Assembly: GCA_947643665.1 (NCBI GenBank)
Contig: CANRWW010000007.1
Span: 17,965-81,964, forward strand
DNA length: 64,000 nucleotides
Origin: an uncultured Porphyromonadaceae bacterium
GTDB lineage: Bacteria > Bacteroidota > Bacteroidia > Bacteroidales > Muribaculaceae
Direction: 5' to 3'
Each line of letters begins with the position of its first letter. Position 1 is the stretch's first letter. Positions 22,373 to 30,228 of the stretch are shown here, piece by piece. A program made the position numbers and the translations under genes. The notes beneath the pieces are model-generated. The model was not told where the DNA came from. It did not search any database and saw only the letters and a program-made list of their open reading frames with translations.

Positions 22373-23575
22373 TCAATTTGCAACCCTACAGGAATAAGCA
22401 TCCAACGCATGCCGCAAAGTATCTATCGCTTCACGAAGGTCTTCGCGACTGAGCACATAGGCTATACGCACTTCGTCGCGCCCCATACCAGGAGTCGTAT
22501 AAAAACCTGAAGCCGGAGCCATGAAAACGGTTTTACCTTCGTATGAGAACTCCTCAAGACACCAAGCACAAAATTTGTCGGCATCGTCTACAGGCAAACG
22601 CGCTACTGTATAGAATGCTCCCATCGGTATAGGTGAATATACTCCCGGTATTTTATTAAGTTCATCAATAAGGAATTTACGCCTATCTACATACTCGTTG
22701 TACGTAGCGAGCATATAATCCCTGGGGGTATCAATAGACGCTTCGGCAACAATCTGTCCGAGAAGAGGCGGACTCAGACGCGCCTGGCAAAATTTCATTA
22801 TATTTCGCTTAAGTTCCGGATGTTTCGTGATCAATGCCCCGATACGTATGCCGCACTCGTTATATCGCTTCGAAACGGAATCTATAAGCACCACCTGCTC
22901 TTCTATGCCCGGCAGGTGAAAAGCTGAAATATAAGGGGCACCCGTATAACAAAACTCTCTATATACCTCATCTGAAAACAGGAACAAGTCATGCTTCTTC
23001 ACCAGATCACGGAGATGCAACATCTCTTTCATTGAATAGAGATAGCCCGTAGGATTGTTCGGATTGCATATTAGAATTCCCTTGGTACGCGGGGTTATAA
23101 GTTCCTCGAACTTATCTACCGGCGGAAGGGCAAACCCTTCGTCTATTGATGACGGTATTGTAACGATTTTAGCACCGGCAGATATTGCAAAAGCCATATA
23201 ATTGGCATAAGCAGGTTCCGGCACTATGATCTCGTCTCCCGGGTCAAGACAAGCCATGAAAGCAAACAGAACCGCTTCTGACCCTCCAGTGGTGACGATG
23301 ATGTCCTCCACGTCCACATCTATATTGTATGTCTTGTAATAACCGCGCAGTTTTTTGCGAAGGGACAGCAGCCCTTCGGAGGGGCTGTATTCCAGAACCT
23401 CACGGTCAATGGCCCGCACAGCCTCTATACCTTGCGGCGGGGTCGGTATATCCGGCTGTCCTATATTGAGATGATAAACTTTTATACCGCGTTCTTTAGC
23501 CTTATTAGCCAGAGGCACCAGACGGCGTATAGGTGAAGCGGGCATCTCTGTTCCCCGCTTTGATACTTGTGGCAT
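22373..23575 (-). CDS. Class I/II PLP-dependent aminotransferase (aspartate aminotransferase-like)
   Basis: A 400-residue cytoplasmic transaminase. Visible signatures are IGQPDIPTP (38-46), TTGGSEAV (95-102), CNPNNPTG (170-177) and the PLP lysine in DSVSKRYNECG (about 236). The arginine binding the substrate carboxylate lies in GRDEVRIAY near residue 370. The family covers aspartate and aromatic aminotransferases; I cannot fix the substrate. It is monocistronic, with a -7 box 61 bp upstream. Confidence 0.85.
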   Translation of the reverse strand: MPQVSKRGTEMPASPIRRLVPLANKAKERGIKVYHLNIGQPDIPTPPQGIEAVRAIDREVLEYSPSEGLLSLRKKLRGYYKTYNIDVDVEDIIVTTGGSEAVLFAFMACLDPGDEIIVPEPAYANYMAFAISAGAKIVTIPSSIDEGFALPPVDKFEELITPRTKGILICNPNNPTGYLYSMKEMLHLRDLVKKHDLFLFSDEVYREFCYTGAPYISAFHLPGIEEQVVLIDSVSKRYNECGIRIGALITKHPELKRNIMKFCQARLSPPLLGQIVAEASIDTPRDYMLATYNEYVDRRKFLIDELNKIPGVYSPIPMGAFYTVARLPVDDADKFCAWCLEEFSYEGKTVFMAPASGFYTTPGMGRDEVRIAYVLSREDLREAIDTLRHALDAYSCRVAN

Positions 23576-23635
23576 ATGTTATTTTATTATTCCTTTAATA
23601 AATGCTTCTATAAAGCAGTGTAATAAATAAGTATA

Positions 23636-23643
23636 CAAAAGTA
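23636..23643 (-). promoter_or_regulatory. Probable -7 box for the aminotransferase gene
   Basis: Minus-strand TACTTTTG fits TAnnTTTG and lies 61 bp before the ATG. The only nearby TTG is 23 bp upstream, so the -33 element is weak. Confidence 0.4.
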
Positions 23644-23863
23644 CATATTTATTTGTAAATAAGAAACAATAAGTAAGTCACGAAAATTGTTTTATATTAT
23701 CTGGGAGCATACTTTCAGCCGATTTTTGTCTGGAGGTGAAGGAGTGTGGCGGGCGGGATACACGACTGAAGATGAGGATAAAAAGCGGCGAAAGGATGAC
23801 ACAGAGGATATAAAGCCTCATTATATGGTTGATACGTAATAATTTTCATGACTTCTTAAAATA

Positions 23864-23901
23864 TCTCCCGTAAACAAAGTGGCGGCTCTGTTTACGGGAG
23901 A
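23864..23901 (-). terminator. Hairpin downstream of the thioredoxin remnant
   Basis: A 13-bp perfect stem (23864-23876 with 23889-23901) with a 12-nt loop, followed by TATTTT on the minus strand. It lies 73 nt after the thioredoxin stop. Confidence 0.7.
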
Positions 23902-23974
23902 CAGTTGTTTCTATATAAACATCATATCAGATGCAATCACAAGAATAGCACTCTTTGTCCATTCTTCCATACAT

Positions 23975-24578
23975 CTATTTTATGGTTTCTAGAAGAGACG
24001 ATTTCATTATGTTGTGATCACGGAAATCCAGGCGCCCGGTACCGTTACCCGTACGATCCACAAGTATATAATACGGAATTCCGTCCACATCAAAACGTTT
24101 GCGCACAGCAGCTATCTGATCAGCGTCCAGACGGTAATGAATGCCCTTTATTGATTGTATCATATCCATGTATTTTGGCATAGGAGAAGATTCGTCGGCA
24201 AGATATATCCATACTATCCCGTCGCTTTTAAGTTCATTGCCCTTCATCGGCTCAATCACACTGAGCGCTGACCTGCAAGGAGCACACCAAGTATTCCACA
24301 GGTCTACAACCACAATTTTTCCGCGAAAAGGAGCCACTATAGCGTCAAAGATTTTTTCATCTATATGTCTCCGGAGCAATTTTTATCCACATTCTTGGAC
24401 GGAAGCATGCTTTTACATGCAGTACCGTAGCGCTATCGTTAAGTTCAACCTTTTAAATATCTATAGTCCAGGTATTGGCTTTGGTTATGGCAGGAAATTC
24501 CACAGTCCTGCTTTTCTAGCCGCACGACGCAAACAACAAAGCTGTCAATGTCGCAAGAAATACAATAATTTGTTTCAT
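23975..24578 (-). pseudogene. Decayed lipoprotein thioredoxin (TlpA-like) gene
   Basis: The 3' two thirds (23975-24379) encode a 134-residue thioredoxin-like domain with active site WCAPC and cis-proline segment VDGIPYYILVDR. Upstream, an ATG at 24578 opens a clear lipoprotein signal (MKQIIVFLATLTALLFASCG) that runs into TAG at 24516-24518. Reading on in that frame gives KSRTVEFPAITKANTWTIDI, another stop, then VELNDSATVLHVKACFRPRM, as in the N-terminal domain of Bacteroidales TlpA-type lipoproteins. The frame then shifts to the thioredoxin part, with the middle of the usual protein missing. Two stops, a frameshift and a deletion mean the exported enzyme is not made; a cytoplasmic fragment might be. 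Confidence 0.75.
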
Positions 24579-24608
24579 CAGCATTGTTTGATATTTGCAA
24601 ATTAAGGA

Positions 24609-27605
24609 TCAGCGTACTGCAACCTTTACCGTCACGCTGCCTGCACATACCAAATACATACCCGTGGGCACTGAAACCGTGGTGTGCCCGGAAATGCATC
24701 GGAAAGCATGTATGCAACGGCCATCAACTGTATGGATCCTTACCTCCTCTCCCATAGCATGGTTTACAACAATCTTACCTTCAGAGGCCAAGACCTCCGG
24801 AACAGTTTCAGACGATACCTGGCCGATACCGGACAAACTCATGGGAACGCCATTTGAAATGCGTGACTCACCTTTGTTATACACCACTGTGACATGGTAT
24901 GTACACTCTTTGCCGGCTGGAATGGTAGTATCGGTAAAAACACACTCACCAATGGGCATATCGTTAAGCCTTACGCCATCGCGATATACATTATATCCCT
25001 CAACTTTTAAATCCGAATATAGATTTGCCGGAATATAAGTTATATCATCAATGAACAATGCAAACTGGTCAGGAGAGATACACCTGATCGCAAAATATCT
25101 GGCACCGGCGGGAAGTTTGGCAGAATATCGTGTCCATTCATACGGTATGCCGTCAAAAGTCTCCACCAGTTTAAAATCATCAGGATTAAGACTGCCTGTT
25201 GAGTAACGTATCTCAAACGACTCATGCGTATAACTTGAAGATGAACCACGGCGGCGAGCCCACATAGACACATCCTGCGTCTCGCCTGTAAGAGATGGTG
25301 AAATAAGCCAGTCATCGTTGTGGTCTCCGGCACAGCATACTGAAGCCAGATATCTGTGTCCGCCGGCATGCGACACAAAATTAGGATCATCAGGGAAATT
25401 ACTGTTGTCAATAAGGATATAGGCAAAAGGATCACCGCCATGAGGCATATTGTCAATACCTATACCATAAGTGCCACGCCCGTCACGATCCACCAGGGTC
25501 CACTCTCCGAGGTCATCAATAGTGAACGGATCATAATTTTCAAAATCTTCTGTAACCGGCTCAGGTTTGGTTGTTTCGAGATTTATCCCGCTCCAGGCAA
25601 GCGTTACCCCATCTGCGCTTTCCTCCCCGTAAAGGTCTGATACCACCGGATATGAAGTGCTGGGTACCACAGTCCGCACCGAAGCAAAAACGTTGTTTGA
25701 CTTATCCTCGTCCGCATCAAACTCAATTTCAGCATGATAATCAACAACATCAGAATAAAACACCGTTGGTGTCTCTGTAAACTCTACAGTACCTTGGGCG
25801 AAAGCCTCAAGACGAGAACCGGAAACCGCTCCGGCACGTTCACCATCGCGGTATAAAACCACATCATACCCTTCAGCTGGTTCCATCCCCGAATTACGTA
25901 TCTTTACTGCAATCTTATGCGGCTCCCCTACCGCCATTTTTTCCGGTACTGACATTGAGAGGGCGGTAAGATCATATGATTTGCCCTCGGCCACACTTAT
26001 ATTGTCAAGCAACAGATGGGCGGCACGATCCCCCGTGGTCTGATAGCTGAAAAATATCTGCACTGGTTTGCCTGCCATTTCACGCAAATCAATATCAGCC
26101 TCTGTCCATCCATTGCCTCCTGCCAGCGGAAACACACTCTCCAACGGGGCGCTTCCATCCACCGGAATGACACTTATATGCAATTCGTCGTCAGTAGGCA
26201 CCGAATAATAATAACATGAGAATAAAGGATTCCTACCGGAAACGACGATCTTCTCGGAAAGGAGGGTGAAACTGTCACCTGGCTGGGTAGGCGCAAACTC
26301 TGCATAGGAACCGTCTTCATCCTGTGCTCCAGGATCAATACCTGTAAGCTGGAATTGTCCTCCGGTACCTTCCGGAATCACCATATGCCATATTGCCGAC
26401 GCGCTCATGCCTGCAAATGACTCATGGAACGGCATAGAGGTCGGTGTACCTACGATAAGGCTCTTTGAGCGACGCCCCTTATAATACGGTAAAGTCCCAG
26501 CCTTAGACTGTGCTGCCACATAGTAAAATGCCTGAATCTGACCCTCATTTTCAGCTATGGCACGAAACTCTGTCCGTCCTTCTGTAAGTCCTTCTTTTAC
26601 CGGTACGCCATACGGATTATATACATTGTATGTAAGATCAGTCGTATTCAACGGATAACCTTGGCAATCAACAACAGGAACATCCCAACAGAGAGTTACC
26701 ATCCCCGGATCAGCACCTTCTGAAATAGAAACATCCAATGGTGCGCCAGGTATATTTATACCGACAAAAACAGATGCGTCAGCAGGTAATCCGACACCGT
26801 CATTGTTATATCCCACAACCGTATAAATATGTTCCCCTTCGGCGACATCATTGTCAACATAAGTGACGCTGGCGCCCACGGACGGAGCCTGGACACGTGT
26901 AATTTCCTGACCGTCACGCTGTATGGAAACATAATCAATATGCTCAAGTTTAGCTCCTGACAGATCCACGGCAGGTGCAGTGAACGACACTGTCGCCTTC
27001 AGCCCACCTGATGGATCTGCCACGACGGCCAATCCCGTAGCAGCTCCGGGTGATGCCGCAGACACCCCCGCAGCAAGCCTTATGTCATCAAGAAACAATG
27101 TGGAACAATCACGGTCGCTGCAACCGTGAAAACCGATATAATAGATTCCGCTTTCCATTACCATGACATCGGCAACAACAGTGTTGAAATCCTTGTCTGC
27201 CACATCAAAAGGCTCTATGACAACAGTTTTCATACCCTCCACAGAAGGAGTTGTTCCCAGACGCACTTCAAGACGCTCCGGATATGAAGGCAACGCACAG
27301 GCCGTGGTGAAAGACAAAGGATAACGCTTGCCTGACTCAAGCCTGAGAGGAGGCGTTATAAGCCAGTCATCCATTGCCATGGTTGTATTGAATTCTACTC
27401 TGGCATGCAGATCGCTGCCTATTATCCATGTATTTCCATCCCTGTTGTCATCAATGACGGTAAAACGGTCAAGGGCACCTGTGCGGTCTGAGAAATCCTC
27501 AATGAAAAGGGGCGTCATATCTTCCGCCCTATCCATTTCAGACGCATCCGCATTGAGGAAAAATGGAGCCCATGCAACGGCCATTAATAATTTTCTTATT
27601 CCCAT
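24609..27605 (-). CDS. Large secreted protein with choice-of-anchor J / cleaved-adhesin and Fn3 domains
   Basis: A 998-residue exported protein. After a signal peptide (1-22) comes a choice-of-anchor J (MAM-like) domain (about 30-175, FIEDFSDRTGALDRFTVID ... DDWLITPPLRL). Fibronectin type III-like modules, a second jelly-roll segment and a second anchor-J/cleaved-adhesin domain (about 695-870, VTEDFENYDPFTIDDLGEW ... NDDWLISPSL) follow. The last 60 residues resemble a type IX sorting tail (VRIHTVDGRCIHAF ... TGMYLVCAG). It is probably cell-surface or secreted; gingipain-associated adhesins of Porphyromonas share these domains. I chose the ATG at 27605, which leaves a clean signal peptide. Confidence 0.8.
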   Translation of the reverse strand: MGIRKLLMAVAWAPFFLNADASEMDRAEDMTPLFIEDFSDRTGALDRFTVIDDNRDGNTWIIGSDLHARVEFNTTMAMDDWLITPPLRLESGKRYPLSFTTACALPSYPERLEVRLGTTPSVEGMKTVVIEPFDVADKDFNTVVADVMVMESGIYYIGFHGCSDRDCSTLFLDDIRLAAGVSAASPGAATGLAVVADPSGGLKATVSFTAPAVDLSGAKLEHIDYVSIQRDGQEITRVQAPSVGASVTYVDNDVAEGEHIYTVVGYNNDGVGLPADASVFVGINIPGAPLDVSISEGADPGMVTLCWDVPVVDCQGYPLNTTDLTYNVYNPYGVPVKEGLTEGRTEFRAIAENEGQIQAFYYVAAQSKAGTLPYYKGRRSKSLIVGTPTSMPFHESFAGMSASAIWHMVIPEGTGGQFQLTGIDPGAQDEDGSYAEFAPTQPGDSFTLLSEKIVVSGRNPLFSCYYYSVPTDDELHISVIPVDGSAPLESVFPLAGGNGWTEADIDLREMAGKPVQIFFSYQTTGDRAAHLLLDNISVAEGKSYDLTALSMSVPEKMAVGEPHKIAVKIRNSGMEPAEGYDVVLYRDGERAGAVSGSRLEAFAQGTVEFTETPTVFYSDVVDYHAEIEFDADEDKSNNVFASVRTVVPSTSYPVVSDLYGEESADGVTLAWSGINLETTKPEPVTEDFENYDPFTIDDLGEWTLVDRDGRGTYGIGIDNMPHGGDPFAYILIDNSNFPDDPNFVSHAGGHRYLASVCCAGDHNDDWLISPSLTGETQDVSMWARRRGSSSSYTHESFEIRYSTGSLNPDDFKLVETFDGIPYEWTRYSAKLPAGARYFAIRCISPDQFALFIDDITYIPANLYSDLKVEGYNVYRDGVRLNDMPIGECVFTDTTIPAGKECTYHVTVVYNKGESRISNGVPMSLSGIGQVSSETVPEVLASEGKIVVNHAMGEEVRIHTVDGRCIHAFRCISGHTTVSVPTGMYLVCAGSVTVKVAVR

Positions 27606-27652
27606 TGTAAGTATAATGTGTTTGTAATCAATATAAATCCATGCTATATTCG

Positions 27653-27660
27653 CAAAGGTA
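27653..27660 (-). promoter_or_regulatory. -7 box for the adhesin-like gene
   Basis: Minus-strand TACCTTTG, an exact TAnnTTTG match, 48 bp before the chosen ATG at 27605. This also argues against the longer reading frame that begins at 27677. No well-spaced -33 box is visible. Confidence 0.5.
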
Positions 27661-27701
27661 CACATTATATGCGACAAACTAGGAATTAAAATAAAATTTC
27701 A

Positions 27702-27733
27702 TTTGCAATTCCAATTATAAAGCTGTAACTTTG
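27702..27733 (+). promoter_or_regulatory. Promoter of the FdtA/FdtB-like operon
   Basis: TTTG (27702-27705), 20-bp spacer, TAACTTTG (27726-27733): an exact match, 45 bp before the first ATG. Confidence 0.7.
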
Positions 27734-27777
27734 GTGCAAGGATGCTTTAAAATAAAGAGCCAGACAATAATTAATTT

Positions 27778-28212
27778 ATGAATACACCCGACAGCCGCCA
27801 GCTTGACGCGGTGAAAATAATAACTCTCCCTCGCATACATGATCCCAGAGGGAACCTCACTTTTGTGGAAAGCGGGGCACAGATACCATTCTCTCTTAAC
27901 CGTGCATACTGGATATACGATGTTCCAGCAGGAGAGGAACGAGGAGGGCATTCACACCATGAAATGTCACAGTTGCTGATAGCAGTCGGAGGAAGTTTCA
28001 ATGTAAACGTCTGCGACGGGGAAAATTGGCGCACATTCACCCTCAACCGCCCATATGAAGGACTGTTCATTCCACCCGGGATATGGCGTACACTTGATAA
28101 TTTCTCATCCGGCGGCGTATGCCTCTCACTGGTTTCCACCCCTTATGAGGAATCGGACTATATCAGGGATTTCGAGGAATTCAAAAAGACTTGCAGAAAG
28201 ACAATACAATGA
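27778..28212 (+). CDS. FdtA/WxcM-like sugar nucleotide 3,4-ketoisomerase (cupin)
   Basis: A 144-residue single-domain cupin of the FdtA/QdtA/WxcM family, which isomerises dTDP-4-keto-6-deoxyglucose to the 3-keto sugar. Motifs: DPRGNLTFVE (22-31), AYWIYDVPAGEERGGHSHH (43-61) with the metal or acid-base histidines, and IPPGIWRTLDNF near residue 100. The next gene starts in its stop codon (ATGA) and encodes the cognate aminotransferase type. Together they would make a 3-amino-3,6-dideoxyhexose nucleotide. No glycosyltransferase or rml genes are nearby. Confidence 0.85.
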   Translation: MNTPDSRQLDAVKIITLPRIHDPRGNLTFVESGAQIPFSLNRAYWIYDVPAGEERGGHSHHEMSQLLIAVGGSFNVNVCDGENWRTFTLNRPYEGLFIPPGIWRTLDNFSSGGVCLSLVSTPYEESDYIRDFEEFKKTCRKTIQ

Positions 28213-29357
28213 CAGCTCCAACTAAAAAATATGAATTCCTGAATCTTGGTACTGTTGACGCACCATACCTGCCACAGATAGAAGATGCCGTGGTGAGAGT
28301 GTTGCGCAGCGGTCGCTATATAGGAGGGCCTGAAGTGGAAATGTTCGAAAACAGGCTGGCAGCACTTTGCGGCACCACACATGCCATAGGTGTAAGCAAC
28401 GGCCTTGATGCCCTCCGTCTCATACTGAAAGCCTATGTGGCTCTCGGACATATGGAACAAGGTGATGAAATCATAGTCGGAGCCAATACGTTCATAGCAT
28501 CAGTGCTGGCAATTGTGGACGCAGGTCTTACTCCGGTGCTCGTTGATCCCGATCCATTGACAAGCAATCTGGATACATCACTGATAGCTTCAGCGATAAC
28601 TCCACGCACCAAAGGCATAATGCCGGTACATTTATACGGGCGTGTATGCTGGGACGATGAACTACGGTCATTTGCCATAGATCACGGATTAAAAATAATA
28701 GAAGACAATGCCCAGGCAATAGGTGCTGTCTCACATCTGCCGGGACTATCAGGAAGCCATTGCACAGGTGGCCTTGGAGACGCCGCCGCTTTCAGTTTTT
28801 ACCCTACCAAAAATATCGGGGCCATTGGAGACGCCGGAGCAGTCACGACATCCGACAACGAGCTTGCCGACGCCGTGCGGGCAATCGCCAACTACGGAAG
28901 CGACCGCAGATATCATAATATCTATTGTGGATGCAACTGCCGGATGGATCCCGTGCAGGCCGCAATTCTTAACGTGAAATTAGACCATCTTGATATAGAG
29001 ACCGCCAGACGCAGAAGCCTGGCAAAAATATACGCCGCACATATCACAAGCAGCAAAATCAGGCTTCCATTTGATGGAAACAAAGAATGTGTATGGCACC
29101 AATATGTAATCCATACCAATGACCGCAACAGTTTCACAGCACACCTTGACAAACATGGAATAGGATGGGATATGCACTATGCTACTCCTCCTCATCTGCA
29201 ACCATGCTTCAAGGGGTCTGGCGCAAAAAAAATAAAAATACCACAACCGCTAACAATAACCGAGCTATTGGCATCACAATGTCTGAGCCTTCCCATTTCA
29301 GCCTGTACAACCGAGACTGACGCAAAAGAAATCTCCGAGATCATAAATCTGTTTTAG
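28209..29357 (+). CDS. DegT/DnrJ/EryC1 sugar aminotransferase (FdtB-like)
   Basis: A 382-residue PLP enzyme expected to aminate the C3 keto group made by the preceding ketoisomerase. PLP lysine lies in SFYPTKNIGAIGDAG (about 195-209); ILRSGRYIGGPEVE-like and EDNAQAIGA segments match the family. I chose the ATG at 28209, which overlaps the upstream stop by 4 nt; an in-frame ATG at 28191 inside the upstream gene is possible. Product would be a dTDP-3-amino sugar for surface glycan. The gene order is a two-gene operon. Confidence 0.88.
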   Translation: MTAPTKKYEFLNLGTVDAPYLPQIEDAVVRVLRSGRYIGGPEVEMFENRLAALCGTTHAIGVSNGLDALRLILKAYVALGHMEQGDEIIVGANTFIASVLAIVDAGLTPVLVDPDPLTSNLDTSLIASAITPRTKGIMPVHLYGRVCWDDELRSFAIDHGLKIIEDNAQAIGAVSHLPGLSGSHCTGGLGDAAAFSFYPTKNIGAIGDAGAVTTSDNELADAVRAIANYGSDRRYHNIYCGCNCRMDPVQAAILNVKLDHLDIETARRRSLAKIYAAHITSSKIRLPFDGNKECVWHQYVIHTNDRNSFTAHLDKHGIGWDMHYATPPHLQPCFKGSGAKKIKIPQPLTITELLASQCLSLPISACTTETDAKEISEIINLF

Positions 29358-29409
29358 AGTTTTTTAACAACCAAAAATCTATTAAAAAACGGAAGATTCG
29401 TGCACCTGT

Positions 29410-29440
29410 TTTGCAAAACCGTAAAAAACGTGTAACTTTG
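29410..29440 (+). promoter_or_regulatory. Promoter of the structured RNA locus
   Basis: TTTG (29410-29413), 19-bp spacer, TAACTTTG (29433-29440), an exact consensus. No protein-coding frame follows for several hundred bases. The predicted start near 29446 coincides with the 5' arm of the RNA closing stem. Confidence 0.75.
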
Positions 29441-29445
29441 CAGTG

Positions 29446-29757
29446 AAATTCCAGGTGCAATTTATTTTAAGTTCACAACTGTTTTAGGAGACACGCTGAT
29501 AAGGCATAGCTTCTGTAAAGGCTATAAACCGTTTGCAAACGGTATTGCCCCATAAGGTTGCGAAATAAATAATAACGACGGCGCTGTATCACCGGGAGGT
29601 GCCCGCAACGAAGTCTGCATTGAGGAATTTAGATGAATGTAAGTAAGATATAATCTCTACACGTAAATTCCGACTTAAACAGGAATTTTTAGAATCACAA
29701 ATCTTGCCTTTTGGCTTTAATCCATAGTTACCTGTGAAGGAAACAATGGATTTTTTT
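29446..29757 (+). ncRNA. Candidate structured non-coding RNA (unassigned)
   Basis: From the predicted start the RNA would have a closing stem, AAATTCC (29446-29452) with GGAATTT (29624-29630), extended by TGCA/TGCA. It encloses hairpins at 29506-29525, 29528-29543 (a 16-nt perfect palindrome) and a helix GTTGCG/CGCAAC (29557-29562 with 29604-29609) that holds a CACC-GGGA-GGTG tetraloop. The closed part is about 185 nt. A weak hairpin (29665-29688) and a strong terminator (29719-29757) follow, so the transcript could be about 185, 245 or 310 nt. Size and closed ends recall 6S RNA, but I see no decisive match to 6S, tmRNA, RNase P or SRP RNA. Confidence 0.55.
29719..29757 (+). terminator. Terminator of the structured RNA locus
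   Basis: Stem 29719-29725 with 29746-29752, extended inward by GTT-CC/GG-AAC pairing, followed by seven T (29751-29757). A second 7-bp hairpin follows immediately (29757-29763 with 29773-29779). Confidence 0.75.
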
Positions 29758-29920
29758 ATGCGGTATTCCAAGCCGCATAATACAAAAAGTTGCCAGAACC
29801 CATCATATCGAACCAAATTATGAGTGGAGAAGTTATAATAGTACGCAACTATTATTAAATAAGGTTTAGGAAACAGAATACCTGATCCATACATTACTTA
29901 CCGCTCTAATTACTTACATT

Positions 29921-30031
29921 ATGAATGACTCATTACTCAACACCCGCATGGTAAAGCTGGCACGTCTCGGAAGAAATGCCCTGGTGTTTAGCATGTTTGC
30001 AGTTTCCATTGTACTACCTTTTGTACTTTGA
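29921..30031 (+). CDS. Possible 36-residue membrane microprotein or leader peptide
   Basis: A short frame starting MNDSLLNTRMVKLARLGRNA followed by a hydrophobic stretch ending VSIVLPFVL. It has a basic amphipathic N-terminus and one possible transmembrane helix. It sits between the structured RNA locus and the glutaminase-like gene on the same strand. I see no convincing ribosome binding site and no homologue, so this is only a candidate. Confidence 0.25.
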   Translation: MNDSLLNTRMVKLARLGRNALVFSMFAVSIVLPFVL

Positions 30032-30077
30032 CATTACACTCCTTACCAATAATGTCTATTCTTCCCATAAACAGAAA

Positions 30078-30126
30078 TATGCCATTAGGTCATGCGGAAC
30101 AACACTCCGCAGGGCCAAATGGCATA
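30078..30126 (+). other. Nested hairpin upstream of the glutaminase-like gene
   Basis: Outer arms 30078-30086 and 30118-30126 (9 bp, perfect) enclose an inner hairpin, 30093-30098 with 30106-30111 (6 bp, perfect, 7-nt loop). No T-run follows. It lies 100 nt before the ATG and may be part of a regulatory leader. Together with the upstream RNA locus it fills most of the 871-bp gap 29358-30228. Confidence 0.6.
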
Positions 30127-30228
30127 CAAACCAATATCATATCCAGAACGTTTATCAGATGTATCATGAGTGATTACAAATTTATGGTATAAAGACCAAA
30201 TGACATAACACTAAAACATCTAACATAT

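Larger units (their letters stand above)
23576..23974. other. Intergenic region between aminotransferase and thioredoxin remnant
   Basis: It holds the aminotransferase promoter element and the hairpin at 23864-23901. The middle (23700-23830) has mixed composition and no reading frame I would call a gene. Confidence 0.5.

Noticed and set aside
24516..24518. Stop-codon recoding (TAG read as an amino acid) in the lipoprotein thioredoxin
   Set aside because: A second stop, a frameshift and a deletion follow, and other genes use TAG normally. Gene decay is simpler.
29580..29615. Cobalamin-riboswitch-like string CCCGCAAC
   Set aside because: The B12-box and the rest of the riboswitch core are absent, and the order of helices does not fit.
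29446..29757. tmRNA, RNase P RNA or SRP RNA
   Set aside because: No tRNA-like end or tag peptide frame, no AGAGGAAAGTCC-type P4 sequence, and no conserved SRP tetraloop core are visible.
29589..29894. 101-codon minus-strand frame across the structured RNA locus
   Set aside because: No start signal or protein-like pattern. It opposes a clear promoter and terminator on the plus strand.
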